From CAVQTK01 sp963716455 (GTDB lineage: Bacteria; Pseudomonadota; Gammaproteobacteria; Coxiellales; Coxiellaceae), in assembly GCA_963716455.1 (NCBI GenBank), contig CAVQTK010000002.1:1-64000 (forward strand): 64,000 bases of DNA, written 5' to 3'. Each line of letters begins with the position of its first letter. Positions within the stretch are counted from its first letter, which is position 1. Positions 28,113 through 36,618 of the stretch are shown here, in pieces. The position numbers and the translations under genes were made by a program. The notes under the pieces were generated by a model. It saw only the letters and a program-made list of their open reading frames with translations, ran no database searches and was not told where the DNA came from.

Positions 28113-29396
28113 ATGACAAAGCGTTTATTAATATCTCCCTTCCGTATTGACCAGAATTATTTGGCTTGGATAGTTTGGTCAGTTTCAGCCCTATTTTTAT
28201 TATTTCAATTTTTTTTGCAATTATCATCTGCAGAAATTGTTGGCGGTTTAATGCAGAGTTTTTCATTAACCGGTCTTGGCGCTAGTGTATTGGCTAGTAC
28301 TTATTACTATATTTACGTTTCTTTACAAGCTCCTGTTGGAGCACTATTAGATCGTTATGGGCCTAGACTTTTATTAACCTTAGGCGCCGCTGTATGTGGA
28401 TTAGGTTGTTGGCTATTTTCCATCTCAACTCGCTTAGATTTTGCAGTAATCGGACGTTTGCTAATGGGAGGAGGCGCAGCTTTTGCTTTTGTGGGGTCGC
28501 TGAGTTTAATAGCACGTTGGTTTCCCATTCGACGATTTGCAATAATGGTAGCTGTGGCTGAAACGATTGGAATGTTTGGTGGTGTTTTTGGTGGTTCTCT
28601 CCTGGCGTATTTGGTAATACATATGGGTTGGCGCCGATGTATGTGGGGAGCTGCTATTATTGCAGTTATAATTTCAATATTATTGTGGCTTGTTGTGCGT
28701 GATGGGCCGCGTGGAAAAGCTATGCTCCCTTCCTCTCACTTTAAAATAAATTTTTGGCAAGATATCAAGGTCTTAATAAAAAACAAGCGAGCATGGGGGA
28801 ATGGATTTTACTCAGGATTAATGTTTAGTATTGTTACAGTTTTTGTATCCTTGTGGGGCGTGCCTTTTATGCAGGCGACGCATCAGCTGAGTTTACCAAC
28901 AGCGGCATTTGTTTGTAATTTAGTATTTATTGGAATTGCATTGGGTGGACCTTTTATTGGCTGGATCGATAGCCGTTTTATCTGTCGTCGCTGGATAATG
29001 GTAATTGGTGCGTTGATTTCTGCAGGATTAATCAGTTTGGTACTTTATCTTCCTCATCTGTCTATAGTTTTTGTAGGAAGTTTAATGTTTTTGCTTGGTT
29101 TCTCTTGTAGCAGTTATGTTTTAACTTTTGTTATTGCCAATGAAATCGCTCCAAGCCATATGCGTTCTACTAGTGTAGGTTTTGTTAATATGCTTTCAGT
29201 TGGTAGCGCACCTATATTGCAGCCCGTATCTGGTTTCTTGCTATCTTTACTAAGTCATCATAGCATGGGTCATTATAGTGTAGAGCAATTCCAAGGTGCA
29301 TTAAGTTTTCTGCCCTTGGCGTTATTATCGGCCTCTGTTATAGCTATTTATATTCCGAATAGGCAAACCGTTTCTCTATCACCTAAAGTAAGTTGA
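28113..29396 (+). CDS. MFS transporter
   Basis: A 427-residue inner-membrane protein with twelve predicted membrane segments. The MFS loop motif is present between segments 2 and 3 as GALLDRYGPRLLL, with a related GWIDSRFICRRW at the same place in the second half. The substrate cannot be told from sequence; sets of similar permeases are common in Legionella and Coxiella. The GVFGGSLLAYLVIHMGWRR region matches the typical motif C/segment 5 zone. It ends within the last codons of the convergent ogt gene (14-bp overlap). Confidence 0.85.
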   Translation: MTKRLLISPFRIDQNYLAWIVWSVSALFLLFQFFLQLSSAEIVGGLMQSFSLTGLGASVLASTYYYIYVSLQAPVGALLDRYGPRLLLTLGAAVCGLGCWLFSISTRLDFAVIGRLLMGGGAAFAFVGSLSLIARWFPIRRFAIMVAVAETIGMFGGVFGGSLLAYLVIHMGWRRCMWGAAIIAVIISILLWLVVRDGPRGKAMLPSSHFKINFWQDIKVLIKNKRAWGNGFYSGLMFSIVTVFVSLWGVPFMQATHQLSLPTAAFVCNLVFIGIALGGPFIGWIDSRFICRRWIMVIGALISAGLISLVLYLPHLSIVFVGSLMFLLGFSCSSYVLTFVIANEIAPSHMRSTSVGFVNMLSVGSAPILQPVSGFLLSLLSHHSMGHYSVEQFQGALSFLPLALLSASVIAIYIPNRQTVSLSPKVS

Positions 29397-29862
29397 GCTG
29401 CGATTCGTGGTGTAACAACCACTGCTTAATTATTAGAAAAGTCCCGTGGCGTGCTCCATTAAATCCTCCTAGATGATTTTTGGCTATGACTCTATGGCAA
29501 GGGATCACAATAGGAATGGGGTTGCTACGACAGGCTCCTCCAATAGGGCGTGGGCTGGTATTTAATTGCATAGCAATATCACCGTAAGAACGAGTTTCAC
29601 CAACTGGGATTTGTCTCAGCAACTTTAACACTTCTTCTTTGAATGTACTGACTTTAATTAAATAGGGAAGATTAAAAACAAAAAGGGGGTCGTAAAAATA
29701 ATTTTGTAATTGTTTACTGGTTTCAAGAGCAATGGTGGTATTAGGAGTTTGTAAGGATGTAGGCGTAATGAGGAAATGAATTGAAGTTAAATGAGTACTA
29801 GTAGTACATATACCCAATTGGCCGATCGGGGAAGATATAACTGCTTGGTAATTATTATTCAT
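29383..29862 (-). CDS. ogt: Methylated-DNA--protein-cysteine methyltransferase
   Basis: Transfers the methyl group from O6-methylguanine or O4-methylthymine to its own cysteine. The C-terminal active site reads NPIPIVIPCHRVIAKNHLGG, with the acceptor cysteine in PCHRV, preceded by the helix-turn-helix stretch VGETRSYGDIAMQLNTSPRPIGGACRSN. I chose the ATG at 29862 (MNNNYQAVISSPIGQLGI, preceded by AGGTGTC); an in-frame start at 29895 would add eleven residues. About 159 residues. With tag, a second alkylation-repair gene in the window. Confidence 0.93.
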   Translation of the reverse strand: MNNNYQAVISSPIGQLGICTTSTHLTSIHFLITPTSLQTPNTTIALETSKQLQNYFYDPLFVFNLPYLIKVSTFKEEVLKLLRQIPVGETRSYGDIAMQLNTSPRPIGGACRSNPIPIVIPCHRVIAKNHLGGFNGARHGTFLIIKQWLLHHESQLNLL

Positions 29863-29899
29863 GACACCTGATATTTTACTAAATATTATGAGCAATTTT

Positions 29900-30667
29900 T
29901 TAGAGTTTAAAGCTCTGTACTTTTTCTTCTGCCTCTTCTTGTTTGAAAGATTTAAGGCATTTTTGTATGCTGTTTAATAAATGTTGATTGGGTGGTTGCT
30001 CAACGACAGTTAGAGCCACACCGCTAACTGATTTTGCAAGAGTGTCTATCGTGGCTTTATTAAAAGCATTATCGCGTTCCCTTACGGCAGGGAAAGGACT
30101 AGCGCTTTCGCCCACTATAAGGCAGGCTTGGGTAATTTTATGGTCTTTTATAATCCGAGGTGGGATCTGCTGTTTAGGTATGCCTAGTTTACAAGTCGTA
30201 GCGACCTTACCTTTTCCTAATAATGACTGAAATTGTTTTTCATGTTCTTCATTAGTTCGTGAATAAAGATAGAGACTTGTTTGATGTTGGGCTAATAAGT
30301 TTTCAATATCTTTAATGCGTTTTAATAGTTGTGGATCACTTAGATCGCCTAGCATTGCGTTCCAGGCTGCAATAATTTGCTCATCGGTAGCCTGTTCTTC
30401 ATTCATTTCTAATTCACTACGCATAAAATGCACAAAGTCTTTTGTGGTACGCCTTCCGGCGGCAAATTCTTCATCAAATTTAAGCAAATTAGGCATTATA
30501 CGTGTAGGATCTAATGGTTTACCGTGAATAGATTGATATAGCTTATTATATTTTTGGTAAGTAGCTTCGTGACTCAAATTAAGCACTAATCCTGAGGAAA
30601 ATATTATTGCTCTTTGTGTGTTAGACTCTGTAGGATGAAATCTTTTATGGGCATGATAGAGCACCAA
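29900..30667 (-). CDS. HAD-superfamily-like protein lacking catalytic residues
   Basis: The 255-residue protein follows the outline of YihX-type haloacid dehalogenase-like phosphatases. Motif I position reads AIIFSSGLVLNLS, where the family has a catalytic aspartate (FDxG); the cap has FDEEFAAGRRTTKDFVHFM; motif II is SLYLYSRTNEEH (SNTN in relatives); and the region of motifs III-IV reads KLGIPKQQ and LIVGESAS instead of DLGMRKP and FFDDN. Key aspartates are missing, so it is probably not a phosphatase. The frame begins at a TTG (30667) without an obvious site. An ATG at 30717 (MRFKFFSRALLGG) has a strong GTAGGAG but is one base out of frame, so a sequence error at the 5' end is possible. Role unknown. 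Confidence 0.7.
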   Translation of the reverse strand: MVLYHAHKRFHPTESNTQRAIIFSSGLVLNLSHEATYQKYNKLYQSIHGKPLDPTRIMPNLLKFDEEFAAGRRTTKDFVHFMRSELEMNEEQATDEQIIAAWNAMLGDLSDPQLLKRIKDIENLLAQHQTSLYLYSRTNEEHEKQFQSLLGKGKVATTCKLGIPKQQIPPRIIKDHKITQACLIVGESASPFPAVRERDNAFNKATIDTLAKSVSGVALTVVEQPPNQHLLNSIQKCLKSFKQEEAEEKVQSFKL

Positions 30668-30785
30668 ACGCTGCCAGTTCCGCCTAAGAGTGCTCTGGAA
30701 AAAAACTTAAATCTCATAGTGCTACTCCTACATTTTCAAGTTAACTTATTTCCTGAGGCTTGCTTGTGGGTATTTATAAGTAATT

Positions 30786-31135
30786 TTATAATTTTTCTTT
30801 AATACGAGCTTTACGACCTTCTAACTGGCGTAAATAATATAATTTAGCACGGCGTACTTGCCCACGGCGTTTAACTTGGATGCTATCAATCATCGGGCTA
30901 TGGAAAGGAAAAACTCTTTCCACGCCTTCGCCATGAGAGATTTTACGTACTGTAAAAGCTGAATTTAATCCACGATTGCGTTTTGCAATGACTGTTCCTT
31001 CGAACGCTTGGAGCCGTTCACGATTCCCTTCAACTACTTTTACTTGAACAACTACAAGTCCCCAGGAGAAAAATCTGGAAATCTTTTTTCTTTAAGGTAT
31101 TCGTGTTCAAATTGTTGAACGATCTTATTTTGCAT
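30786..31135 (-). CDS. rplS: 50S ribosomal protein L19, frameshifted
   Basis: L19 lies at the 30S-50S interface. From ATG 31135 the minus strand reads MQNKIVQQFEHEYLKEKRFP, then DFSPGDL and a stop. One base later the frame continues VVVQVKVVEGNRERLQAFEG, then a stretch with NRGLNSAFTVRKISHGEGVE and finally RRAKLYYLRQLEGRKARIKE to a stop at 30786. This is unmistakable L19 of about 116 residues with one missing base near 31050-31060. As L19 is normally essential, a sequence error is the likely cause. Last gene of the ffh-rpsP-rimM-trmD-rplS group. Confidence 0.9.
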
Positions 31136-31138
31136 TTT

Positions 31139-31889
31139 CTATTCCTCAAGTGATGATTTCGGCTCACAGATAATTTCATCTAGCAGCCTTTTTTCTTCTT
31201 TGCTAAGATTTGTTATTTTTAACAAATCTGGACGCATTTGCCAAGTGTTTTTTAATGCTTGTTTGCGTCGCCAGCGTAAAATGGCTTGATGATCGCCACT
31301 TAATAGGATAGGTGGCACCTCTTGACCATCAATTTCGATCGGTCGAGTATAGTGGGGATGGTCCAACAAGCCATTATAAAAAGAATCTTGCTGAGCTGAA
31401 TGGGGATTCCCTAAACCTTCCCGGCAAGAGCCGAGTCATAGCATCAATTAAAATCATAATAGGCAGTTCTCCACCACTGACTACATAATTACCAATTGAC
31501 CATAGTTCGTCTATATCATTATCAATTAAACGCTGATCTATTCCTTCGTAACGTCCAGCTAATAATATTAGTTTGTCCATTTTAAGAAAGGAGATAATAC
31601 TGGCTTGGGTTAGTTGTTTACCATGGGGAGAAAGGTAAAAAACAGGGGTTTTTTTTCCGAGAAGATTTTTAGCGGCGTGAATGGCTTGACGTATGGGGGT
31701 GACTTTCATGACCATCCCGGGTCCTCCTCCATAGGGGCGATCATCTATTGTGGAGTAAGAGTCGTTAGTAAATTGCCGTGGATTCCAAAAGTGTAATGTT
31801 AACAAATGATTTTTTAATGCCCGGCCAACAATACCGTAATTTAGGGCTTGAAACATCTCTTGAAATAAAGTGACAATGTGAATTTGCAT
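31139..31889 (-). CDS. trmD: tRNA (guanine-N1)-methyltransferase, frameshifted
   Basis: TrmD methylates G37 of tRNAs reading CNN codons and prevents frameshifting in translation. The first frame carries the SPOUT knot: DRPYGGGPGMVMK, YLSPHGKQLTQA, LLAGRYEGIDQRLID and ELWSIGNYVVSGGELP. It leaves frame near 31420 at LLPG. The continuing frame reads GLGNPHSAQQDSFYNGLLDH and PPILLSGDHQAILRWRRKQ to 31139. One extra base explains the split; about 250 residues in all, the family norm. An enzyme that guards the reading frame is here itself split, most likely an artefact. Confidence 0.92.
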
Positions 31890-31912
31890 GATATAGAACA
31901 GTTTATCTTTAT

Positions 31913-32407
31913 TTAAAAATCAATATCCCATTGGACCAATATAATTTTTTGTTTGAGATTAATAGATTGAATTACTTCTGCAGTGTAAGGTAATAGGTGG
32001 CGCTTTTTTCCCTGTACGACCAGTACATCATTCGCGCCAGTTTCAAATAGATGATCTACAATTCCTAATTCTATACCTTGATGATTAATCACATTCAAAC
32101 CAATAAGGTCTACCCAATAATAGTCTCCTTGAGGAAGCTCTACAAATTGACTGCGATTAGCTGCAATAGGATTATTCACATAAGTACGTGCTTGTTCTAT
32201 GGTTTGGCAGTCTTTTAATTTTACAATTATGTGAGATCCTTGATGTTTCATAGCTTCCAAATTTACAGTTTGCCATAATCCATTGTGATGCATTTGCCAA
32301 GGTAAATATTCAAAAATATTTTCTGGAGGATCTGTATAAGAGTGAACTTTTAACCAACCGAGCAGACCAAAAGTTTGGCCGAACTGTCCAACAATAATGT
32401 TTTTCAG
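31913..32407 (-). CDS. rimM: Ribosome maturation factor RimM, apparent CTG start
   Basis: RimM binds S19 and assists 30S head assembly. The frame contains the N-terminal domain start NIIVGQFGQTFGLLGWLKVH, the middle NPIAANRSQFVELPQGDYYW and the C-terminal PRC-barrel ending ILVQWDIDF. The first ATG (32293) would cut off about 38 conserved residues. Upstream the only plausible start is a CTG at 32407, giving (M)KNIIVGQFG. It is preceded by a strong GGAGG six bases away and an in-frame stop shortly before (the rpsP stop). With this start the protein has 164 residues, close to relatives (about 170-180). Either a rare CTG start or a base error at that codon. Confidence 0.88.
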   Translation of the reverse strand: MKNIIVGQFGQTFGLLGWLKVHSYTDPPENIFEYLPWQMHHNGLWQTVNLEAMKHQGSHIIVKLKDCQTIEQARTYVNNPIAANRSQFVELPQGDYYWVDLIGLNVINHQGIELGIVDHLFETGANDVLVVQGKKRHLLPYTAEVIQSINLKQKIILVQWDIDF

Positions 32408-32425
32408 AGCAGCGCCTCCGCAGAA

Positions 32426-32680
32426 CTATTCTTGCGGATTTTGAGTGGATAATTTGATTAAGTTGGCTACACAGTCAGAGGGTTGTGCCCCTTGGCCAAG
32501 CCAATGATCAACTCGCTCTTTAATAAGGAGCATGCGAGAAGACTTTCCTTTAGCAGCTGGATTGAAATACCCAATACGCTCAATAAAACGACCATCCCGG
32601 GGACAGCGTCTGTCTGCCACAACCACATGATAAAAAGGATTTTTTTTTGCTCCTCCGCGGGATAAACGAATAACTACCAT
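32426..32680 (-). CDS. rpsP: 30S ribosomal protein S16
   Basis: S16 helps 30S assembly. The 84-residue protein reads MVVIRLSRGGAKKNPFYHVV at the N-terminus and continues with the VADRRCPRDGRFIERIGYFNP stretch, the strongest family signature, and a helix RVDHWLGQGAQPSD. Length matches E. coli (82). It starts the rpsP-rimM-trmD-rplS group; the rimM start lies 18 bp after its stop. Confidence 0.97.
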   Translation of the reverse strand: MVVIRLSRGGAKKNPFYHVVVADRRCPRDGRFIERIGYFNPAAKGKSSRMLLIKERVDHWLGQGAQPSDCVANLIKLSTQNPQE

Positions 32681-32786
32681 GAATTTTTACCTCATTAAAT
32701 GTTTCATAAAATCGTCTATTGTAGATTCTTTTACAAAGAAAAGAAAGGCCGTCGATTAGCCTAGATAAATTTTTTTAATTGTGCTC

Positions 32787-32903
32787 ATTAGACTTCTTTC
32801 GAAACCTTCGTCTTTTGGCCTACTGCTGCGTTGTGTTGCTTTCTCCGGTGCTCATTTACTCGCATGTAAACTCCGCTTCTTGAAATCAACACGCCTTGCA
32901 TTG
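32787..32903. repeat. Palindromic MITE-like repeat, copy D (right end missing)
   Basis: Begins with ATTAGACTTCTTTCGAAACC and continues TTCGTCTTTTGG, then the same core as copy A, including CGGTGCTCATTTACTCGCAT and a CGCTTCTTGAAATCAACACG variant, ending near CCTTGCATTGG. No inverted right end is visible before the ffh stop at 32923, so it looks truncated. It sits between ffh and rpsP. Confidence 0.75.
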
Positions 32904-32922
32904 GCGTGAACTCATTAGTCTA

Positions 32923-34287
32923 TCAAAACTTGTCTCGCCACTCGGGTGGTAATTGGTTTTGCATTTGTTGCATCCGTTTCATCATTTTGTTGCCCTTAAA
33001 ACGTTTTAACATTTTTTCCATTTGGGCAAATTGCTTAAGTAATTTACTAAGATCTTGGATCGTTGTTCCGGATCCCTGAGTAATACGATTTTTGCGTGAT
33101 TGGTTTAATAAAGCAGGAAACATACGCTCTTTTTCCGTCATAGAGTTAATGATAGCTTCCATTTTTGTTAATGATTTTTCATCTAACAAAGCTTCTTTGG
33201 CTTTTGGAATCTGGCCACCCATGGGTAACTTACTCATTAAAGCTTGTATTCCTCCCATTTTTTTCATTTGTAGTAGCTGAGAAAGAAAATCATTAAAATC
33301 AAACCTTTGTCCCTTTTGAAGTTTTTTAGCAATCTTAGCCGCTTGTCCTTTATCTATTTTTTGTTGTGCTTCTTCAACTAAACTAACAATATCTCCCATG
33401 CCTAAAATGCGTGCGGCAACTCTATCAGGATGAAAAGGTTCTAAGGCATCTATCTTCTCCCCCACACCTATAAATTTAATAGGCTTTCCGGTGAGGATGC
33501 GCATGGATAGAGCTGCTCCTCCTCTTGCGTCCCCATCAATCTTAGTGAGAATTACCCCTGTTAGGGTTAAATTTTCATTGAAGGTTTTAGCTATATTTGC
33601 CGCATCTTGGCCTATCATACTGTCTACTACTAATAATGTTTCTGTTGGAAGAGCGATTTCGCTAATTTGACGAATTTCAGCCATTAAAACTTCATCAATA
33701 TGTAAGCGGCCGGCGGTATCAATAATTAATACGTCGACAAATTGTTTTTTGGCTTGGTCAATTGCGCGTTGTGTAATTTGTGAAGGTGAATCTGTGGGGT
33801 TGCTCGAAGAGAATTGTGCTCCCACTTGCCCTGCCAAAATAGCCAGTTGTTCGATAGCGGCGGGTCTATAGATGTCAGTAGAGGTCACCATAACCGATTT
33901 TTTTTTCATTATCTGTAACCAGTGAGCTAATTTAGCTACTGTAGTGGTTTTCCCAGATCCTTGTAACCCTGCTATTAAGAAAACGATAGGTGCTGGAACC
34001 TGTAAATTAATTTCTGACTGGACATCTCCTAGTAAGTGAACCAGCTCATCTTGAACGAGTTTAATAAATGTTTCCCCTGGCTGGGTTTTGCCAATAACGG
34101 CTTGCCCAATTACTTTATCGCGTACGTCATCGATAAATTGTTGCACAGCAGAAAGAGCAACATCAGCTTCAAGCAATGCTTTACGCACTTGATCAAGGGC
34201 TTCTTTTATATTATTTTCAGTTAATCGGCCTAAGCCACGAAGATTTTTAATTGTTTGAGATAAACGATCGCTAAGCTGGTTAAACAT
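32923..34287 (-). CDS. ffh: Signal recognition particle protein Ffh
   Basis: Ffh binds 4.5S RNA and signal sequences and delivers nascent membrane proteins to FtsY. The start at 34287 (MFNQLSDRLSQTIKNLRGLG) gives the normal N-terminus; a farther in-frame ATG at 34314 adds nine residues with no family match. The protein has the N domain, the GTPase domain (P-loop GLQGSGKTTTVAKLA, DTAGRLH, TKIDGDARGG), and a methionine-rich M domain (FAQMEKMLKRFKGNKMMKRM). About 454 residues, as in E. coli. Upstream of rpsP on the minus strand and divergent from ypjD. Confidence 0.97.
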   Translation of the reverse strand: MFNQLSDRLSQTIKNLRGLGRLTENNIKEALDQVRKALLEADVALSAVQQFIDDVRDKVIGQAVIGKTQPGETFIKLVQDELVHLLGDVQSEINLQVPAPIVFLIAGLQGSGKTTTVAKLAHWLQIMKKKSVMVTSTDIYRPAAIEQLAILAGQVGAQFSSSNPTDSPSQITQRAIDQAKKQFVDVLIIDTAGRLHIDEVLMAEIRQISEIALPTETLLVVDSMIGQDAANIAKTFNENLTLTGVILTKIDGDARGGAALSMRILTGKPIKFIGVGEKIDALEPFHPDRVAARILGMGDIVSLVEEAQQKIDKGQAAKIAKKLQKGQRFDFNDFLSQLLQMKKMGGIQALMSKLPMGGQIPKAKEALLDEKSLTKMEAIINSMTEKERMFPALLNQSRKNRITQGSGTTIQDLSKLLKQFAQMEKMLKRFKGNKMMKRMQQMQNQLPPEWRDKF

Positions 34288-34475
34288 ATAAATCTCGCTA
34301 ATAGTTGGTATCAATAGTGGCGTTACACTCTTTAATATATCTTGCAGGTCTAATGAATGTGACTGCGGGCTTATTATAGCGAATATTGTGTTTATGCTCT
34401 AGGTTGTATTATACTGAAAAATAATCATTATAGGGGTACGAATTTATAATAAACCTGGTTCAATGTGATTGCTCA

Positions 34476-34524
34476 TGAAATTGGGCTTTCTGTGTTGGCA
34501 AATTAAACCCCGTGAACACTTATG
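34476..34524 (+). repeat. Short intergenic repeat (GGGCTTTCTGTG family)
   Basis: GAAATTGGGCTTTCTGTG with GCAAATTAAACCCCGTGAAC and a CACTTATG end closely matches 38325-38372 (same orientation), and its second half matches 79-103. Just upstream, 34453-34472 (ACCTGGTTCAATGTGATTGC) matches 23481-23500. All lie at gene ends or promoter regions; their origin is unknown. It may carry part of the ypjD promoter region. Confidence 0.6.
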
Positions 34525-34546
34525 TTTCTGTTGAGAATATATCCAT

Positions 34547-35338
34547 GTGGCTATGTGGCTTCTGATTATTACACCTTTATGCTACTTTCTTGCAGGCGTA
34601 AGTCAGCTATGCTCTTCTAAGCAATTTGCGTATATAAAGCAATGGTTATTCGGGATAAGTTTAATTGCAATTGGATTCCATGGTGTTTTGTTACATTCAT
34701 GGCTTCAGGTTCATAATGGACAAAATCTTACTTTTTTAAACTTATTGTCGTTATTAAGTTGGCTACTTGCATTGCTAATTTGGGTCATGATATTAAAAAA
34801 ATCACTAGAATTATTAGCTGGGTTTATATTTATTATGGCCGGATTATCAATTTTAAGTGTAGTTTTTTTCCCAGAATGGCATATAAGTGTTCACTATGTT
34901 CCCCAGTCATTATTTCATCGCATATTTTCAATATTAACGTTTTGTGTGTTATTTATAGCAGGGTTATTAGCTTTATTGCTTGCTTTGCAAGAAAGATTAT
35001 TGCGTTATAAACATTCCGGATCTTGGATTGAAAAAATTCCTCCTTTAGAAACATTGGAATGTTTATTATTTCAAGTAAATAGTTGGGGGTTTGTTTTGCT
35101 AACCGTAGTTTTGACTACAGGTTTATATTTTTATCAGAATATGTTATGGAAGAATACTATTCTTATTCAAAAAACAATTTTGACTGTTGCAGCTTGGTTG
35201 ATTTTTTTAATGCTTCTCGTGGGTCGATATTGGCGTGGATGGCGTGGACGACCCGCCATCTATTCTACTTTATGGGGAGTGTTGCTGTTAATCGTCATTT
35301 ATTTTGGTAGTGAAATTATTTTTGGTGTTTTTCATTAA
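34547..35338 (+). CDS. ypjD: Inner membrane protein YpjD (CcsA/HemX-like)
   Basis: A 263-residue protein with about eight membrane segments. It follows the YpjD pattern: HSWLQVHNGQNLTFLNLLSL in the first half, a conserved histidine at FHRIFSILTFCVLFIAG, LLRYKHSGSWIEKIPPLETLE, and GRYWRGWRGRPAIY followed by the last two segments. The tryptophan- and histidine-rich loops resemble cytochrome c assembly proteins; the exact role in E. coli is not settled. It begins with a GTG (34547) or ATG (34553). Position beside ffh and ahead of a CorB-like gene is conserved in gammaproteobacteria. Confidence 0.88.
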   Translation: MAMWLLIITPLCYFLAGVSQLCSSKQFAYIKQWLFGISLIAIGFHGVLLHSWLQVHNGQNLTFLNLLSLLSWLLALLIWVMILKKSLELLAGFIFIMAGLSILSVVFFPEWHISVHYVPQSLFHRIFSILTFCVLFIAGLLALLLALQERLLRYKHSGSWIEKIPPLETLECLLFQVNSWGFVLLTVVLTTGLYFYQNMLWKNTILIQKTILTVAAWLIFLMLLVGRYWRGWRGRPAIYSTLWGVLLLIVIYFGSEIIFGVFH

Positions 35339-36616
35339 ATGTCTACGAAGTATCTCCTGCTATTATTTTTTTTGCTGGTGTTAGTTTTATTTTCTGTGTT
35401 TTTTTCGGCAAGTGAAACAGCGATGATGTCTGTGAATCGTTATCGATTAAGGCATTTAGCTCGTAAAGGCGACAAAGGTGCTAACCGCATTATTGAGTTA
35501 TTAGACCGACCCGATCGGTTACTAGGCGTTATATTGATTGGTAATACCTTTGCTAACATACTTGCTTCTGCAGTTGCAACACTTATGGCTTCGCATTACT
35601 TTGGTGATGCTGGAATAGCGCTGGTGACTTTATTATTAACTCTGGTAATACTCATTTTTGCAGAAACTGCCCCCAAAACTTTGGCTGCTCTTTATCCTGA
35701 GCGAGTCGCCTGGCCTTGTTCCGTGATGCTAAAAATTTTATTGAAGACATTTTACCCTTTAGTTTGGTTAGTGAATGGGATTGCTAATGGGATTTTGCGG
35801 TTATTTGGGGTGAAGTTAAATGTATCCCGTCTAGAAGCTTTGACTGTTGACGAATTACGAAGTTTAATCCACGAAGCAAAGGAAAAAATCTCTCCTAATT
35901 ATAGAAAAACCTTGTTGCGAATACTGGATTTAGAAAAAGTGACAGTCGAAGATATAATGGTTCCTCGTAATGAAATTTTTGCAATCGATCTGGATCAAAA
36001 TCTGGAGGTGATTTTACAGCAATTGTATGCTTGTGAGCATAGTTTTGTTCCAGTATTTCATGAAGATATCAACCATCTTGAAGGTATTTTAGATTTGCGA
36101 AAAGTATTAATCACTTTGCGTAATGGCCCTATAACTAAGCAGGAATTGTTGGCTTCAATCGAGGAAGCTTATTTCGTCCCTAAAGAAGCTACTGCTAATC
36201 AACAACTGCTAAATTTTCGGCACCAACAGAAAATGATTGGTTTAGTAGTAGACGAATACGGCGATATTCAAGGCTTAATTACGATTCAAGATCTTTTGAA
36301 AGAAATTGTTGGTGAATTTACTAGAGAAGTTGATGATATTAGTCATTTGGTTATTAACCAAAAAGATGGAAGTTTTTTAGTAGATGGCAGTGTGGATATA
36401 CGTGATTTAGTTCGGATTACAGAGTGGAAACTACCTTCTCTAGGACCTCGTACTTTAAGTGGATTGATCATTGAATTTTTAGAAATGATACCACCAGCAG
36501 GAGTGGGTGTGCGTATCGCCGGTTATCCTATGGAAATTGTGCGAGTGAGTCAAAATACCATTAAATTGGTGCGAATATGGCCAACATTATATCAAGAGCC
36601 TAGCAATTGGGAATAA
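35339..36616 (+). CDS. yfjD: CorB/CNNM-type magnesium transporter or hemolysin-like protein
   Basis: The 425-residue protein has the DUF21/CNNM layout. Three to four N-terminal membrane segments include FSASETAMMSVNRYRLRHLA and LIGNTFANILASA. Then come two CBS domains (from VEDIMVPRNEIFAIDLDQN to LITIQDLLKEIVGEF) and a C-terminal CorC/HlyC transporter-associated domain (DGSFLVDGSVDIRDL). Relatives export or take up magnesium. It starts immediately after the ypjD stop and overlaps the start of the prepilin frame, so the three probably share a transcript. Confidence 0.88.
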   Translation: MSTKYLLLLFFLLVLVLFSVFFSASETAMMSVNRYRLRHLARKGDKGANRIIELLDRPDRLLGVILIGNTFANILASAVATLMASHYFGDAGIALVTLLLTLVILIFAETAPKTLAALYPERVAWPCSVMLKILLKTFYPLVWLVNGIANGILRLFGVKLNVSRLEALTVDELRSLIHEAKEKISPNYRKTLLRILDLEKVTVEDIMVPRNEIFAIDLDQNLEVILQQLYACEHSFVPVFHEDINHLEGILDLRKVLITLRNGPITKQELLASIEEAYFVPKEATANQQLLNFRHQQKMIGLVVDEYGDIQGLITIQDLLKEIVGEFTREVDDISHLVINQKDGSFLVDGSVDIRDLVRITEWKLPSLGPRTLSGLIIEFLEMIPPAGVGVRIAGYPMEIVRVSQNTIKLVRIWPTLYQEPSNWE

Positions 36617-36618
36617 TT

